Source of the DNA: Hamiltosporidium magnivora
Taxonomy: Eukaryota; Microsporidia; Dubosqiidae
Direction: 5' to 3'
NCBI GenBank assembly: GCA_004325065.1
Contig: PITI01000461.1
Location: 1-12,090, forward strand
DNA length: 12,090 nt
Shown here: positions 1 through 7,854 of the stretch, in pieces
How the letters are laid out: every line of letters starts with the position of its first letter
Position numbering within the stretch: position 1 is the first letter of the stretch
The notes under the pieces: model-generated
The model's input: only the letters and a program-made list of their open reading frames with translations
The model's database searches: none
Told to the model about the DNA's origin: nothing
Made by a program: the position numbers and the translations under genes

Positions 1-171
1 AATTAGAAGTAAACGAAATTACAATTTACTTCTTTTTGTAAAAAAATGTATTTTTTTTTTACTTTTTTTTATAAAACTAAGTTTTGAATTAGAAGTAAAC
101 GAAATTACAATTTACTTCTTTTTGTAAAAAAATATATTTTTTTTTTTACTTTTTTTATAAAACTAAGTTTT
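1..171. repeat. 86-bp direct duplication with internal hairpin
   Basis: Two consecutive copies start at 1 and 87 (period 86) and differ only by a G/A change in the middle and one T in a homopolymer run. Each copy contains a perfect 9-bp inverted repeat, AGAAGTAAA and TTTACTTCT, separated by an 11-base loop (5-33 and 91-119). A T-rich tract and the shared end TATAAAACTAAGTTTT follow. The window starts at the first base of a copy, so more units may lie to the left. No coding content is seen. Confidence 0.93.
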
Positions 172-349
172 ATAATTTATTAAAGAGGTGGAAAAAAATG
201 TATAAAAATAGGAAAAAAATATTTTTTAACTTAGAATTTTATTAAATACAAAATAATTCATTCAATCTATATTTTCAGTCAATATAAGAATTCTCTGAAA
301 TAAAGTAAATGGACAAATATTTTTTTTTATTTTGATCTGATTTTCAAAT

Positions 350-1072
350 ATTGAATTATAGTTTATTAATTTAATTAAATCAGGTCCTCATATTAATGAA
401 AATGAAACAAAGTAGATAATGAATTTGAGGAATCAAGAAAATTTTATAGTTTATTCTCAATTATTTGAATACAGCTCTGAGAATATAGCCTTTTTTGAAT
501 GTTTAGGAGTGCTTCTGACAAATAATAATTACAAAAAAGGTGAAATAAAATAGAGAATTTAAGAAGTAAAAAAAGTGTATTTTGGCTTATAAGAAATTTC
601 AAAATCACGACTGTTAAGCTGGAGAAGCAAGCAACTAATATATAAGACTATCTTAGACCTATAGTAATAACAGAAGCGAAACTTGGATATTGACAAATTA
701 TAAAGCATATTGGGAATGTGGGAACGAAATATTCCAAAGAGTAATACGGACTAAAAAGAAATTAGCAAGGAGAGTAGCGAATTTGTAATAGCATCAAATA
801 CTAAAATTTATATAGAAATACATGATCTGTAAAAAAAGTAAATGAACCTGACTCGGATGGCTGGTTCCTCTTGAACGAATGCCAAAAAAAGCATTAAAAA
901 AGGGGGTATATGTTTAAATCCGAAGGTCGAAGTCTTTATGATCGCCCCAAAACCAGATGGTGTTAAAAAAAGATATCAGCAACCTTTGTATAAGCCAATA
1001 TAAAATATTGGCGCTTGATCGTATCGGTGGAAGTTTATAGTAAACGAGGCTATGGCACTTTATGTGCCGTAA
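350..1072 (+). mobile_element. Decayed LINE-type reverse transcriptase, 3' end
   Basis: This is a relic of the C-terminal half of a non-LTR retrotransposon RT, readable only by changing frame about four times. In order: SGPHINENETK (380-412, the usual GLxINExKT block), FECLGVLLTNNN (494-529, the FxYLG block), YFGL (576-587), KSRLLSW and LIYKTILDL (about 607-661), SETWILT (675-695, the YGSETW block), NEIFQRVIR, LGWLVPLERMPKKALKK (855-902, the WxGHxxRM block), GRSLYDRPKTRWC (about 925-963, the GRPKxRW block), ALDR, and WKFIVNEAMALYVP before TAA at 1070. The order and spacing match the thumb and tail of jockey/RTE/L1-like elements. Several in-frame stops show it is dead. The catalytic YxDD block is not convincingly present, so the copy is 5'-truncated or eroded. 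The exact clade is not resolved. Confidence 0.85.
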
Positions 1073-1570
1073 TCTCAAAGAGTAAGTAAATGTAATAAAA
1101 GTATAAATAGAATAAAAATTTATTAACCATTAATTGCTTAAAAGTCTATTTAATTTTGTAGATTTTTAGTTTCAATAAATCGAGTGATTTATCGTTTGGA
1201 TTTTTCTTCTTTTTTTTAATATTTGTTCCCAAAAATATTTTGAAAAGATGAAAGAAACTTTCTAATTAGAAAATATCTTAAGAAAACGAAGGGTCTTTTG
1301 TTCAAATATATTTTAAAATTTTTTTTTAACTCTGATAAAGTGCAGGGTAAAAAAATGACTTTAAATATGGAAATATAGAGCTTTTAATAACATAAATAAA
1401 TTATTTCACATATTTAAGACATTAAATTCTTTTTCTTACTTTTTTTAAATCATATTTTATAGAATTATGGTCTTCCCATTTTATCCGATTTAAATTAAAA
1501 TTTACAAATTTTAAAAATACAATTTTTGTGAAATTTTTTTTATTTTTTTAATTTATAAAAATTACAGAAT
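1073..1570. other. A+T-rich 5' flank of SUI2
   Basis: About 500 bases separate the LINE relic from SUI2. The stretch is dominated by poly-A and poly-T tracts and has no reading frame of note. AAATTT elements at 1506-1511 and 1531-1536 lie 46 to 76 bases before the SUI2 start and resemble the AAATTT-like promoter signals described for microsporidia. An isolated GGGTAAAAAA followed by ATG lies at 1345-1357, but its frame closes after seven codons. Confidence 0.6.
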
Positions 1571-1581
1571 TTTGACCCAAA
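1571..1581 (+). promoter_or_regulatory. CCC start-proximal motif of SUI2
   Basis: TTTGACCCAAA ends directly at the ATG, with CCC at 1576-1578 and three bases before the start codon. A CCC-like or GGG-like motif just upstream of ATG is a known microsporidian gene-start signal. It supports 1582 as the start, with a very short 5' leader. Confidence 0.7.
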
Positions 1582-2472
1582 ATGGTCAACTACTCATGCA
1601 GATTCTACGAAAATGAATATCCAAATATCGGAGAAATTGTAGTAGGAAGAATCACAAAGGTTACTGATTTAGGTGTATATTTGGATTTACTAGAATATAA
1701 CAATTTAGAGGGTTTGATTGTAATAGGAGAACTGACAAAAAAACGTATAAGAAATATACAACAACACGTTAAAATCGGAAAAATCGATGTAGGATTTGTA
1801 ATCCGTGTCGACAAAGATAAAAGATACATTGATTTGAGTAGAAAGAAAGTCACAAAAGAGGATCAAGATATGTGCTTAAAGAAATATGCAATAAATAAAA
1901 TTTCACATAATGTCATGGTTTTGGTAGCAAAAAAAACGAACGTTCAACTTTTAAAGTTGTATGAAGATTTTGGATGGAAGAAAGTTCAAGAACATGGAAC
2001 TTTATACAATTATTTTTCAAAAATAATGAATAATATAGAAAACGTAGAAAATAACGAATTCGGTAAAATTTTATTTGAGTGTATTAAGATGAAATTTACT
2101 GTTTCAAAAGTAAAAGTAAGAGCAGATATTGATGTCACATGTGCTGCTTCTGGGGGTATAACTGCTATTAAAGATGCACTTACTTCTGTTAAAAATGTTT
2201 ATCCTAAAATTGAACTTCACCTTATAAAACCACCAACATTTTCTATAATTATTAATACCGATGATAAAGAAAAAGGAATAAATATTATAAAAAGTGCATG
2301 TAATTTAATTTCTGAAAATATTCGAAAACTTGGCGGAACTTTTGCTGTTTCAAATGAGGCAAAAGTATACGGAGAAAAAAATCGTATCGATTTATTGGTT
2401 AAAGAAATGAATGATTTGGCAGAATACAACGATAGTGAAGAAGATTCTAATTCTGATAAAATAAATGAGTAA
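1582..2472 (+). CDS. SUI2: Translation initiation factor eIF2 subunit alpha
   Basis: This is the alpha subunit of eIF2, the cytosolic GTPase complex that brings initiator Met-tRNA to the 40S ribosome. The 296 residues are close to yeast SUI2 (about 304). Residues 1-16 carry the family start (SCRFYENEYP). An S1/OB domain spans about 16-88, including the LLEYNN-EG block and IRVDKDKRYIDLSRKKV. A helical domain covers about 90-175. A C-terminal alpha-beta domain of about 178-275 opens with KVRADIDVTC. A short acidic Ser/Asp/Glu tail (SEEDSNSD) ends the protein, as in other eukaryotes. An ungapped match over the first 60 residues puts Thr52 (ACA, 1735-1737) where most eukaryotes have the regulatory serine called Ser51. 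The start is fixed by homology and by the CCC motif. No intron or frame break is seen. It converges with the OB-fold gene about 2.7 kb away. Confidence 0.97.
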   Translation: MVNYSCRFYENEYPNIGEIVVGRITKVTDLGVYLDLLEYNNLEGLIVIGELTKKRIRNIQQHVKIGKIDVGFVIRVDKDKRYIDLSRKKVTKEDQDMCLKKYAINKISHNVMVLVAKKTNVQLLKLYEDFGWKKVQEHGTLYNYFSKIMNNIENVENNEFGKILFECIKMKFTVSKVKVRADIDVTCAASGGITAIKDALTSVKNVYPKIELHLIKPPTFSIIINTDDKEKGINIIKSACNLISENIRKLGGTFAVSNEAKVYGEKNRIDLLVKEMNDLAEYNDSEEDSNSDKINE

Positions 2473-2478
2473 TTATGC

Positions 2479-2484
2479 AATAAA
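2479..2484 (+). terminator. Polyadenylation signal of SUI2
   Basis: AATAAA begins six bases after the TAA stop (2470-2472), within GCAATAAAAATTTC. This very short 3' spacing is typical of compact microsporidian transcripts. It is inferred from the motif only. Confidence 0.5.
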
Positions 2485-2690
2485 AATTTCTGCTGCTTTT
2501 TTTATCTTTTAGTAAATTTATAATTCTTTTGACTTTTATTTTCAAGTTTAAATTTCGACTCTAATAATAAAAAATAAAAGAAACTGTATTTTTTTACTTT
2601 CCAATATCGAAATAAACAATTTACATAAAAAAATCCTAATTTGGAAAACAAATAAAAACGGTTTTTTTCTAAAAAATTCTTGGCAACTTT

Positions 2691-3034
2691 ATTAGATTGT
2701 ATAATACTCCATGTTTGATTAAAAAATAAATATAAATTAGTAAAGGAAGATTAAAATTATTAGATTGTATAATACTCCATGTTTGATTAAAAAATAACTA
2801 TAAATTAGTAAAGGAAGATTAAAATTATTAGATTGTATAATACTCCATGTTTGATTAAAAAATAAATATAAATTAGTAAAGGAAGATTAAAATTATTAGA
2901 TTGTATAATACTCCATGTTTGATTAAAAAATAAATATAAATTAGTAAAGGAAGATTAAAATTATTAGATTGTATAATACTCCATGTTTGATTAAAAAATA
3001 AATATAAATTAGTAAAGGAAGATTAAAATTATTA
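2691..3034. repeat. 68-bp minisatellite, five units
   Basis: Five head-to-tail units start at 2691, 2759, 2827, 2895 and 2963, with four bases of a sixth (3031-3034). Each begins ATTAGATTGTATAATACTCC and ends in GGAAGATTAAAATT. The units are identical except for one A-to-C change at 2798 in the second. A 68-bp period is not a multiple of three, and the unit has no sustained open frame, so this is not coding. The near identity in an otherwise eroded region points to recent expansion or ongoing homogenisation. Confidence 0.97.
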
Positions 3035-3183
3035 TTTATAACCAATTTTTTAATTTATTATATCTACTATTTCTAAGATTATACCAAATCTAAGTTTATC
3101 CATTCTAAACTACTTTTTTATTTTTTTTTAAACTTAAAAATTATATCAATCTACGTTATAAGAATTAGATTATCATTAAATTG

Positions 3184-3255
3184 GATTCTGTTGTAAGAAG
3201 ACCCGGGCTTTTTAAGAGCCGTAATACTCCTTAGTAAAGGTAGATTCTGTTGTAA
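3184..3255. repeat. 13-bp direct repeat flanking a truncated minisatellite relic
   Basis: GATTCTGTTGTAA occurs at 3184-3196 and 3243-3255 (period 59). Between the copies lie a locally G+C-rich piece, AGACCCGGGC, and TAATACTCCTTAGTAAAGG. The latter joins two parts of the 68-bp minisatellite unit (TAATACTCC and TTAGTAAAGG) with the middle missing. It looks like an old, internally deleted unit beside the live array. Confidence 0.7.
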
Positions 3256-3292
3256 AAAATAATAAAGAAATATTGTTTTTAGCAAATAAATT

Positions 3293-3841
3293 TTAATTCA
3301 AATTTAATATTTTTGAATTATTTTGGCTATTCCAATCTTTAAATAGCTGTTTAGTATTCTTGATATATTTTTTTATTGTATTGAGATCATCTATCTCAAA
3401 TATCAATCTTCTTTTTTACACCCAAATATTAGATATTTATACATTTCTTCTTGATGTTTATTATTGTTAAAAACTAATTTATTATATCTATTTTTGTTTA
3501 TATGACTTATATTTATTTTTACTTGGGATAAAGTATAAATTTCCAAAATATTCTATATTAGGATAATTTAAAAATTTACCATTCTTTCTACTTTGTGTTA
3601 GCAATATAGCTGTTTTCTACTTCGATTAAGTTTCTAACATAGTTCTTATAAAAATTTTTATATCTTCATTACACATTACTTCATAAAAATTACCCAGATT
3701 TTATATTATATAGATAGCTTCGCAACTTGTAAAATGATCTAAATTTAAAAATTTATTTACAAAAATTTAAAGCGCATTTTCTGGTATATTTTGTAAAACA
3801 ACTATTTTGTTTAAATGAGTTCTTTTATATGGATTGGACAT
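3293..3841 (-). pseudogene. Possible decayed gene, unknown function
   Basis: One minus-strand frame from an ATG (3841-3839) to TAA (3295-3293) gives 183 codons of protein-like sequence interrupted by 12 stops and needing no frameshift. The N-terminal 117 codons hold only four stops and read MSNPYKRTHLNKIVVLQNIP, then NFYEVMCNEDIKIFI and, later, YPNIEYFGNLYFIPSKNKYK. The last 40 codons are fully open (FEIDDLNTIKKYIK, LFKDWNSQ). Seven of the stops cluster at codons 118-142, which may be out of register. KIVVLQNIP could be a first strand of an RRM, but this is weak. It lies downstream of, and on the same strand as, the gypsy relic, so it could instead be element-derived. No CCC motif precedes the ATG. 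Chance openness in A+T-rich DNA is not excluded. Confidence 0.35.
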
Positions 3842-4064
3842 TTCATGTTTTTTTTAAAAACACATTTTAATAATTATTGAGACATAATGGCTTTCACACA
3901 GTAAGTATTGGAGAAAAGTTTCTTCTTATTAGTTTATAACAAATAATATAAAATATATTTTGATTTTTTAAATCCTTTCCTAGAAAATTATTTAAATAAT
4001 TATGTAATTAGCTTTGAAAAGTGTAAGGAAATAACCACATAAAAAACCTTGTACTTGGCAATGA

Positions 4065-4760
4065 GTGTGTGAAACTGGTTTGAGGTCATTTTTTGAATTT
4101 CTCGTGGGAATCAAACCACACTACATCTTCGGTTGTTATATGGAAGTAGTTATGAGGGGAAGAGGCCTAAGAAACGCCGAAACTTTTTCTACAAATTTAT
4201 TTGTAGTTTTTTATGTAACCAGATTGCAGATCGCGGCTGAAATTTTAGGTAATTACCATGTAAAAGCATGGAAACTTAGCCTTGCTCACTCGGGTTAGAA
4301 GACTTAGCGCCTGGGAGACATAAAACAAAAAACCATTTAAAGCCAGGAAAGCTAAGTAGCAGGTTATATCTGTTAGTATGACATTGCATTGTCTAAGTGG
4401 ACCCATGTAAGTCTCTGAAACATATCTTAGCTAAAAGTTCATTTGGTTCAGAAAGTGTAGAGTAAGTGGGAATGCTGCATAGTCTTGGGGGAGCCCAGGG
4501 GGGAGCTTCTGCCTTCGATCACACTCCATGCAACGGACATTAACGAACTCCGGGCAACTGCCTCGCCTATTAATTATGTTCTGCAACCTGATAGATGAAA
4601 GACTTTGGGACGTAGGTATCGCAGGGGTTACCAATGGTGTGTTAGTTTAGCAGTTATTTATATTAAACCGAGAACTGCGTTAATGCCATGAAAACAAATA
4701 TAACACTTGCCACTATTGTAAAAAGATGTGATGCTTTTAAATAAAGTCTTGAAACAGATT
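4065..4760 (-). mobile_element. Decayed Ty3/gypsy integrase fragment
   Basis: Reading the minus strand from about 4760 downward: GKCYICFHGINAVLGL, then KLTHH, then after a frameshift TPLVTPAIPTSQSLSSI (about 4640-4590, matching the HxTPLAGHPGxxKT block), EFVNVRCMECDRRQK (4548-4506, the CxxC of the H2C2 zinc domain followed by QxxK) and PPGLP. After another shift, MGPLRQCNVILTDIT (4406-4362) matches the GPLPxS-YILTxID start of the integrase core, with its first catalytic aspartate. NKFVEKVSAFLRPL (about 4201-4160) resembles the NGxVERxNxxL block with the catalytic glutamate. The D-to-E spacing is about 60 residues, not about 90, so part of the core is deleted. Stops and shifts make it inactive. 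No LTRs or RT/RNase H are recognisable. The stretch 4441-4560 is about 52% G+C by hand count, against about 17% in 4981-5040. Confidence 0.75.
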
Positions 4761-5130
4761 AATGAGCTTTGAATTTAAATTTTAGATATTAATGGGTCAA
4801 AATATACGTTTTTAAAAGATATTATTTCGGGTGTGATTAATCTGTGTTTGATTGTTTTAAGCGGTAATATAATGTATCTACGACGCTAGGGGTTTAAATA
4901 ATTTTTTTTGTTTCTTTTCGCATTGTCTGATACAAATAAAAGTGATATTTAATTTAAACAGTTATAATATTCGGAATGTTAGAAAATAAACATGAAGATT
5001 TGAAAATTCAAGTATATTTTATCAAATCAATAAAAAGAATTTATAAATTTAACAATTATTTTCGATAAAATATAAGTCTAGAATTCAAAATATTTTATTT
5101 TCTATGTTTATTACCTTTAAAAAAATATAT
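4761..5130. other. A+T-rich spacer between gypsy relic and OB-fold gene
   Basis: One minus-strand frame from about 4880 to 4740 is fairly open and could be more upstream gypsy polyprotein, but no motif is recognisable. Below about 20% G+C from 4981 on, nothing is seen beyond A/T tracts. Confidence 0.4.
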
Positions 5131-5136
5131 TTTATT
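5131..5136 (-). terminator. Polyadenylation signal overlapping the OB-fold gene stop
   Basis: On the minus strand the gene ends AATGAATAAAATATA, so AATAAA (complement of 5136-5131) contains the TAA stop codon (5134-5132). This fits microsporidian 3' ends, where the signal often lies in or next to the stop. Confidence 0.5.
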
Positions 5137-7102
5137 CATTTTTTATTATACCGGTTAAATAAACCATAACATTATCTTCTTCTACTCTCATACACTCAAC
5201 CACCCAAAACGCCTCTAAATTGATAAAATTATTTAAAACAAAATTTGATTCACAAAAACAGTTTTTAAAAATCAAAATTCTGATTCTTTGTTCGTTATTT
5301 TCGATTATTGCAAATCCCGAGTTTTGAATTTGATTCATTCCATTTTCGGAATATTCAATATCAAAAACATCCATCGTTTGTAAGCTTATATTTCCATCTT
5401 CTTTAATAAAACTCAAAGTATTATTTTCAGATATAAAACTATTATACTCTGTTTCATTCTCGTCGAACTCGTAAATATTTTTTAGATCAAAAGATACAAG
5501 CTTACCTTTAAAACATACTTTTCTTGATTCGTTAATAATTAAATTATTACAAATTAAATATATTTCATTTATTTCACAGACGTATGGTTTAAAAAAATCA
5601 CCGACTTCATAATCGTTTCCATTTATATTCTCATATTTTACAACATTCATATCAGACATTGAAATATAATTGTCTGGTAAAAACCCAATAGCTCCATAAA
5701 TTAAAAGTTCGTTTTGTACATCATTTTTTGAATCAACATCAGAAAAAATATTTGAATCGGACATTTCATTTTCATAGAAAGCAACATTTTTTGAAAAATC
5801 ATTTTTTAATGTTTCAACTAAATCAGGCAATACAGATTCATTCTCATCAAATACATCTTTAAAATCATTCATTTGATTCTCAGTATTTTTTTCAATTTCA
5901 GAATTATTTTTCCCGATATTTTTAATTTCTGAATTATTTAAATTAACTGAATTAATTATTTCCATATCCGTATAAATACTAGAACAATATATAAATTCAT
6001 TTCCTCTCTCAATTTTTCTTGTATTTATTAATACTATTTCATCTCCCACTTTTACATCATAAAAGACAGTTGAACATATAAATACTACAACAGAATAAAC
6101 CATACCATTTGATTTTGTTGTATCACAAATTCTCATCAAAAAATATTCATAAATTTTACCACCTCTTTCTAAGTAACAACCATACTTATTTCTTTTACGT
6201 AATAAAATACTTAAATAAGTAACAATTCCTTTCAAACTATAAAAAGGCAATTTAGAATGAATTTCTAAAAAACTATCCACAGGTTTAAACTTATATTTAT
6301 ATAAATTAGAAAATTTATCAAAATCATTTTTTTGTTCTACATCCTGAGCCAAATAAATTTTAGTATCTTTTACTGTTTTGATTTCTGAACAATTAAAATA
6401 ATTTAATTCATTAAATTCGTTATATACAATTTTGTTGCTGTGGAATCCTTGATTTTCACAATTTTTATACTTAATTATAACAATTACATCATTTACTTTT
6501 ATAGAAGAAAATTTCAAATTCCAACAAAATATTTTTAATAAACAATCTGAAGATGAAAATATTAGAACAAAAAAATTGTTATTGATTCTTGTTTTATACA
6601 AAACCTTTCCAATCAAATTTACGCTTTTCTTTTTGAGTTTTATTGCCCGATCAACAGTATAAATATCTCCATATTTACATTTAAATAATTCTGGTCCCAA
6701 ATTATATAATTCTATATTTTTTAGTTTTCTAGTTTCAAACGGTTTTATATCATTTAGAAATGGGAATGTAGCGAATACATCTATATGTTTAGAAATCAAA
6801 TCATTACTTTCTTGGGAATTCGATTCATTTAAATTTGAATCTAAATATTTCTCATTTTCATTACTTTCTAACAAAATATTATTTTCTAAATCAATAAATT
6901 CTTTTTCGAATTTTATTACATTATCAATGTCAGATATTATTTTAATCATGTCTCCGATATAATATCTGCCTTTAATTATTTCATTATTTAATGATTTACA
7001 TATTTTTTTGTAAATGATTATACGATTCGATAAATCATAAAGTTTTATTCTAAAACAAATATTCGGTGGTGGTATTCGAGTAATGGACAGTATTTTATAC
7101 AT
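5132..7102 (-). CDS. Multi-OB-fold protein, probable single-strand nucleic-acid binder (telomere/RPA-like)
   Basis: This is an intact 656-residue protein that I cannot name. It shows up to four beta-rich blocks that look like OB folds, separated by acidic linkers: about 1-60; 158-240 (SVNLIGKVLYK, then DCLLKIFCWN, then VNDVIVIIKYK); 285-385; and 525-656. The third block runs LKGIVTYLS, YEYFLMRICDTT, VYSVVVFICS, VKVGDEIVLINTRKI. That resembles the Telo_bind OB pattern of POT1/TEBP (xYFLxLxIxD, then VxIF, then GDIIxLxxVKI). Linkers at about 72-103 and 385-465 are rich in Asn, Asp, Glu and Ser. No signal peptide or membrane segment is present. RPA1 is similar in length, but its zinc-ribbon cysteines are missing from the last block, so a POT1-, CTC1- or Cdc13-like role fits at least as well. 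The start is supported by a CCC motif seven bases upstream. Existence as a gene is near certain; function is inference. Confidence 0.85.
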   Translation of the reverse strand: MYKILSITRIPPPNICFRIKLYDLSNRIIIYKKICKSLNNEIIKGRYYIGDMIKIISDIDNVIKFEKEFIDLENNILLESNENEKYLDSNLNESNSQESNDLISKHIDVFATFPFLNDIKPFETRKLKNIELYNLGPELFKCKYGDIYTVDRAIKLKKKSVNLIGKVLYKTRINNNFFVLIFSSSDCLLKIFCWNLKFSSIKVNDVIVIIKYKNCENQGFHSNKIVYNEFNELNYFNCSEIKTVKDTKIYLAQDVEQKNDFDKFSNLYKYKFKPVDSFLEIHSKLPFYSLKGIVTYLSILLRKRNKYGCYLERGGKIYEYFLMRICDTTKSNGMVYSVVVFICSTVFYDVKVGDEIVLINTRKIERGNEFIYCSSIYTDMEIINSVNLNNSEIKNIGKNNSEIEKNTENQMNDFKDVFDENESVLPDLVETLKNDFSKNVAFYENEMSDSNIFSDVDSKNDVQNELLIYGAIGFLPDNYISMSDMNVVKYENINGNDYEVGDFFKPYVCEINEIYLICNNLIINESRKVCFKGKLVSFDLKNIYEFDENETEYNSFISENNTLSFIKEDGNISLQTMDVFDIEYSENGMNQIQNSGFAIIENNEQRIRILIFKNCFCESNFVLNNFINLEAFWVVECMRVEEDNVMVYLTGIIKNE

Positions 7103-7112
7103 TAAGTTAGGG
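7103..7112 (-). promoter_or_regulatory. CCC start-proximal motif of the OB-fold gene
   Basis: On the minus strand the leader reads AATACCCTAACTTA followed directly by ATG, placing CCC (7112-7110) seven bases before the start. It is the same class of signal as at SUI2 and supports the chosen start. TAATTTAATTA lies further upstream and may be the AAATTT-like element. Confidence 0.6.
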
Positions 7113-7550
7113 TATTTTAATGTGAAAAATATAATTAAATTAGTATTTGAGTCAAGAGTTAAAGAACAAATGTTTTTCTAAAAGTAATACATTATCATTC
7201 AGAAAGAAGATGAGTAATGATGATGTAGTTCAATAAATTTAATTAATTACAAACAAACTTTAAAGAATAAAATTTTTATTTTGTATGAAGATTAAAATAT
7301 TTTTAAAAATGTAAAGCTAGGGAAAGGATTTATTAAACATTCAAAACCTATACGATTCAAAGTGATAGATTAAAAATAATAAATGTTTTTTTAGGATAAA
7401 ATAGGTATTCTGATATTTATTTGTAAACTAAATGCAACATTTTGGATACTAAAATAATTAAAGATAAGAGCTTCTTTGATCGAAAGATATTCTTCATTGA
7501 GTATAAGAAATATTGCAGCCTTAAAAAAAAACAAAGTATAAATTTTTTAA
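7113..7550. other. A+T-rich 5' flank of the OB-fold gene
   Basis: No supported gene. Frame 3 on + is moderately open from about 7300 (for example KLGKGFIKHSKPIRFKVID) but broken by clustered stops, and no family is recognised. The stretch is otherwise A/T tracts. Confidence 0.4.
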
Positions 7551-7851
7551 ATAAAACGAAAACCCAACTTAATTAAAATCCCATTATTTCTCCGAATTAA
7601 AAAAAACTTAAAGTATACAATACCACGCGAAACCGCTATAGCTATAAATAACATTGGCATCGGTTATCGCATATCTATAGCAATGCTTCTTCTTGTAAGT
7701 ATTTTTTACCTTGTTGAAGAGCTAATGAGTAAAGAAAGCGTTGCATTTCATCGATTTGATAAGTATACCGATTTATAGTTTTAAACTCATACCAATCTCT
7801 ATAGATTTCAGATAGCATGAGATGATCAAATGTTGGTTTATAGAGTTCAGA
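7551..7851. other. Overlapping antisense coding-like fragments, unassigned
   Basis: Two long stop-free runs overlap on opposite strands. On +, 7551-7775 is open for 75 codons and includes a hydrophobic stretch (RISIAMLLLVSIFYLVEE). On -, 7851-7678 is open for 58 codons with balanced composition (IYRDWYEFKTINRYTYQIDE, then MQRFLYSLALQQGKKYLQEE). At most one is likely real. The minus run has the more protein-like mix of Trp, Asp, Glu, Gln and Met, and could be a gag or transposase remnant. Neither has a usable start or a CCC motif, and I do not recognise a family. Confidence 0.3.
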
Positions 7852-7854
7852 TTA

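Noticed and set aside
5..45. Hairpin plus T-tract resembling a bacterial intrinsic terminator
   Set aside because: The context is eukaryotic, the stem is A+T-rich, and the unit is duplicated without an upstream gene.
328..345. YFDLIF as an eroded YADD catalytic block of the first LINE relic
   Set aside because: It is only about 12-18 residues from the INExKT block instead of about 30 and in another frame; it would need a deletion, so I did not count it.
1605..2480. Minus-strand ORFs of 82 and 87 codons inside SUI2
   Set aside because: They are antisense to a clearly homologous gene, and their Ser/Leu/Phe-rich content is what antisense of this gene would give.
2691..3034. CRISPR array
   Set aside because: The 68-bp units are contiguous and identical, with no variable spacers.
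4065..4298. Plus-strand 77-codon ORF
   Set aside because: It lies antisense to the gypsy integrase relic, which explains the openness. The product matches nothing I know.
4040..4640. Possible structural RNA because of high G+C
   Set aside because: No conserved SSU, LSU or 5S rRNA block or tRNA arms are seen, while integrase motifs occur in order on the minus strand.
7635..7681. GCTATAG and CTATAGC inverted repeat as transposon ends
   Set aside because: Seven bases in A+T-rich DNA are expected by chance, and no transposase or target duplication is seen.
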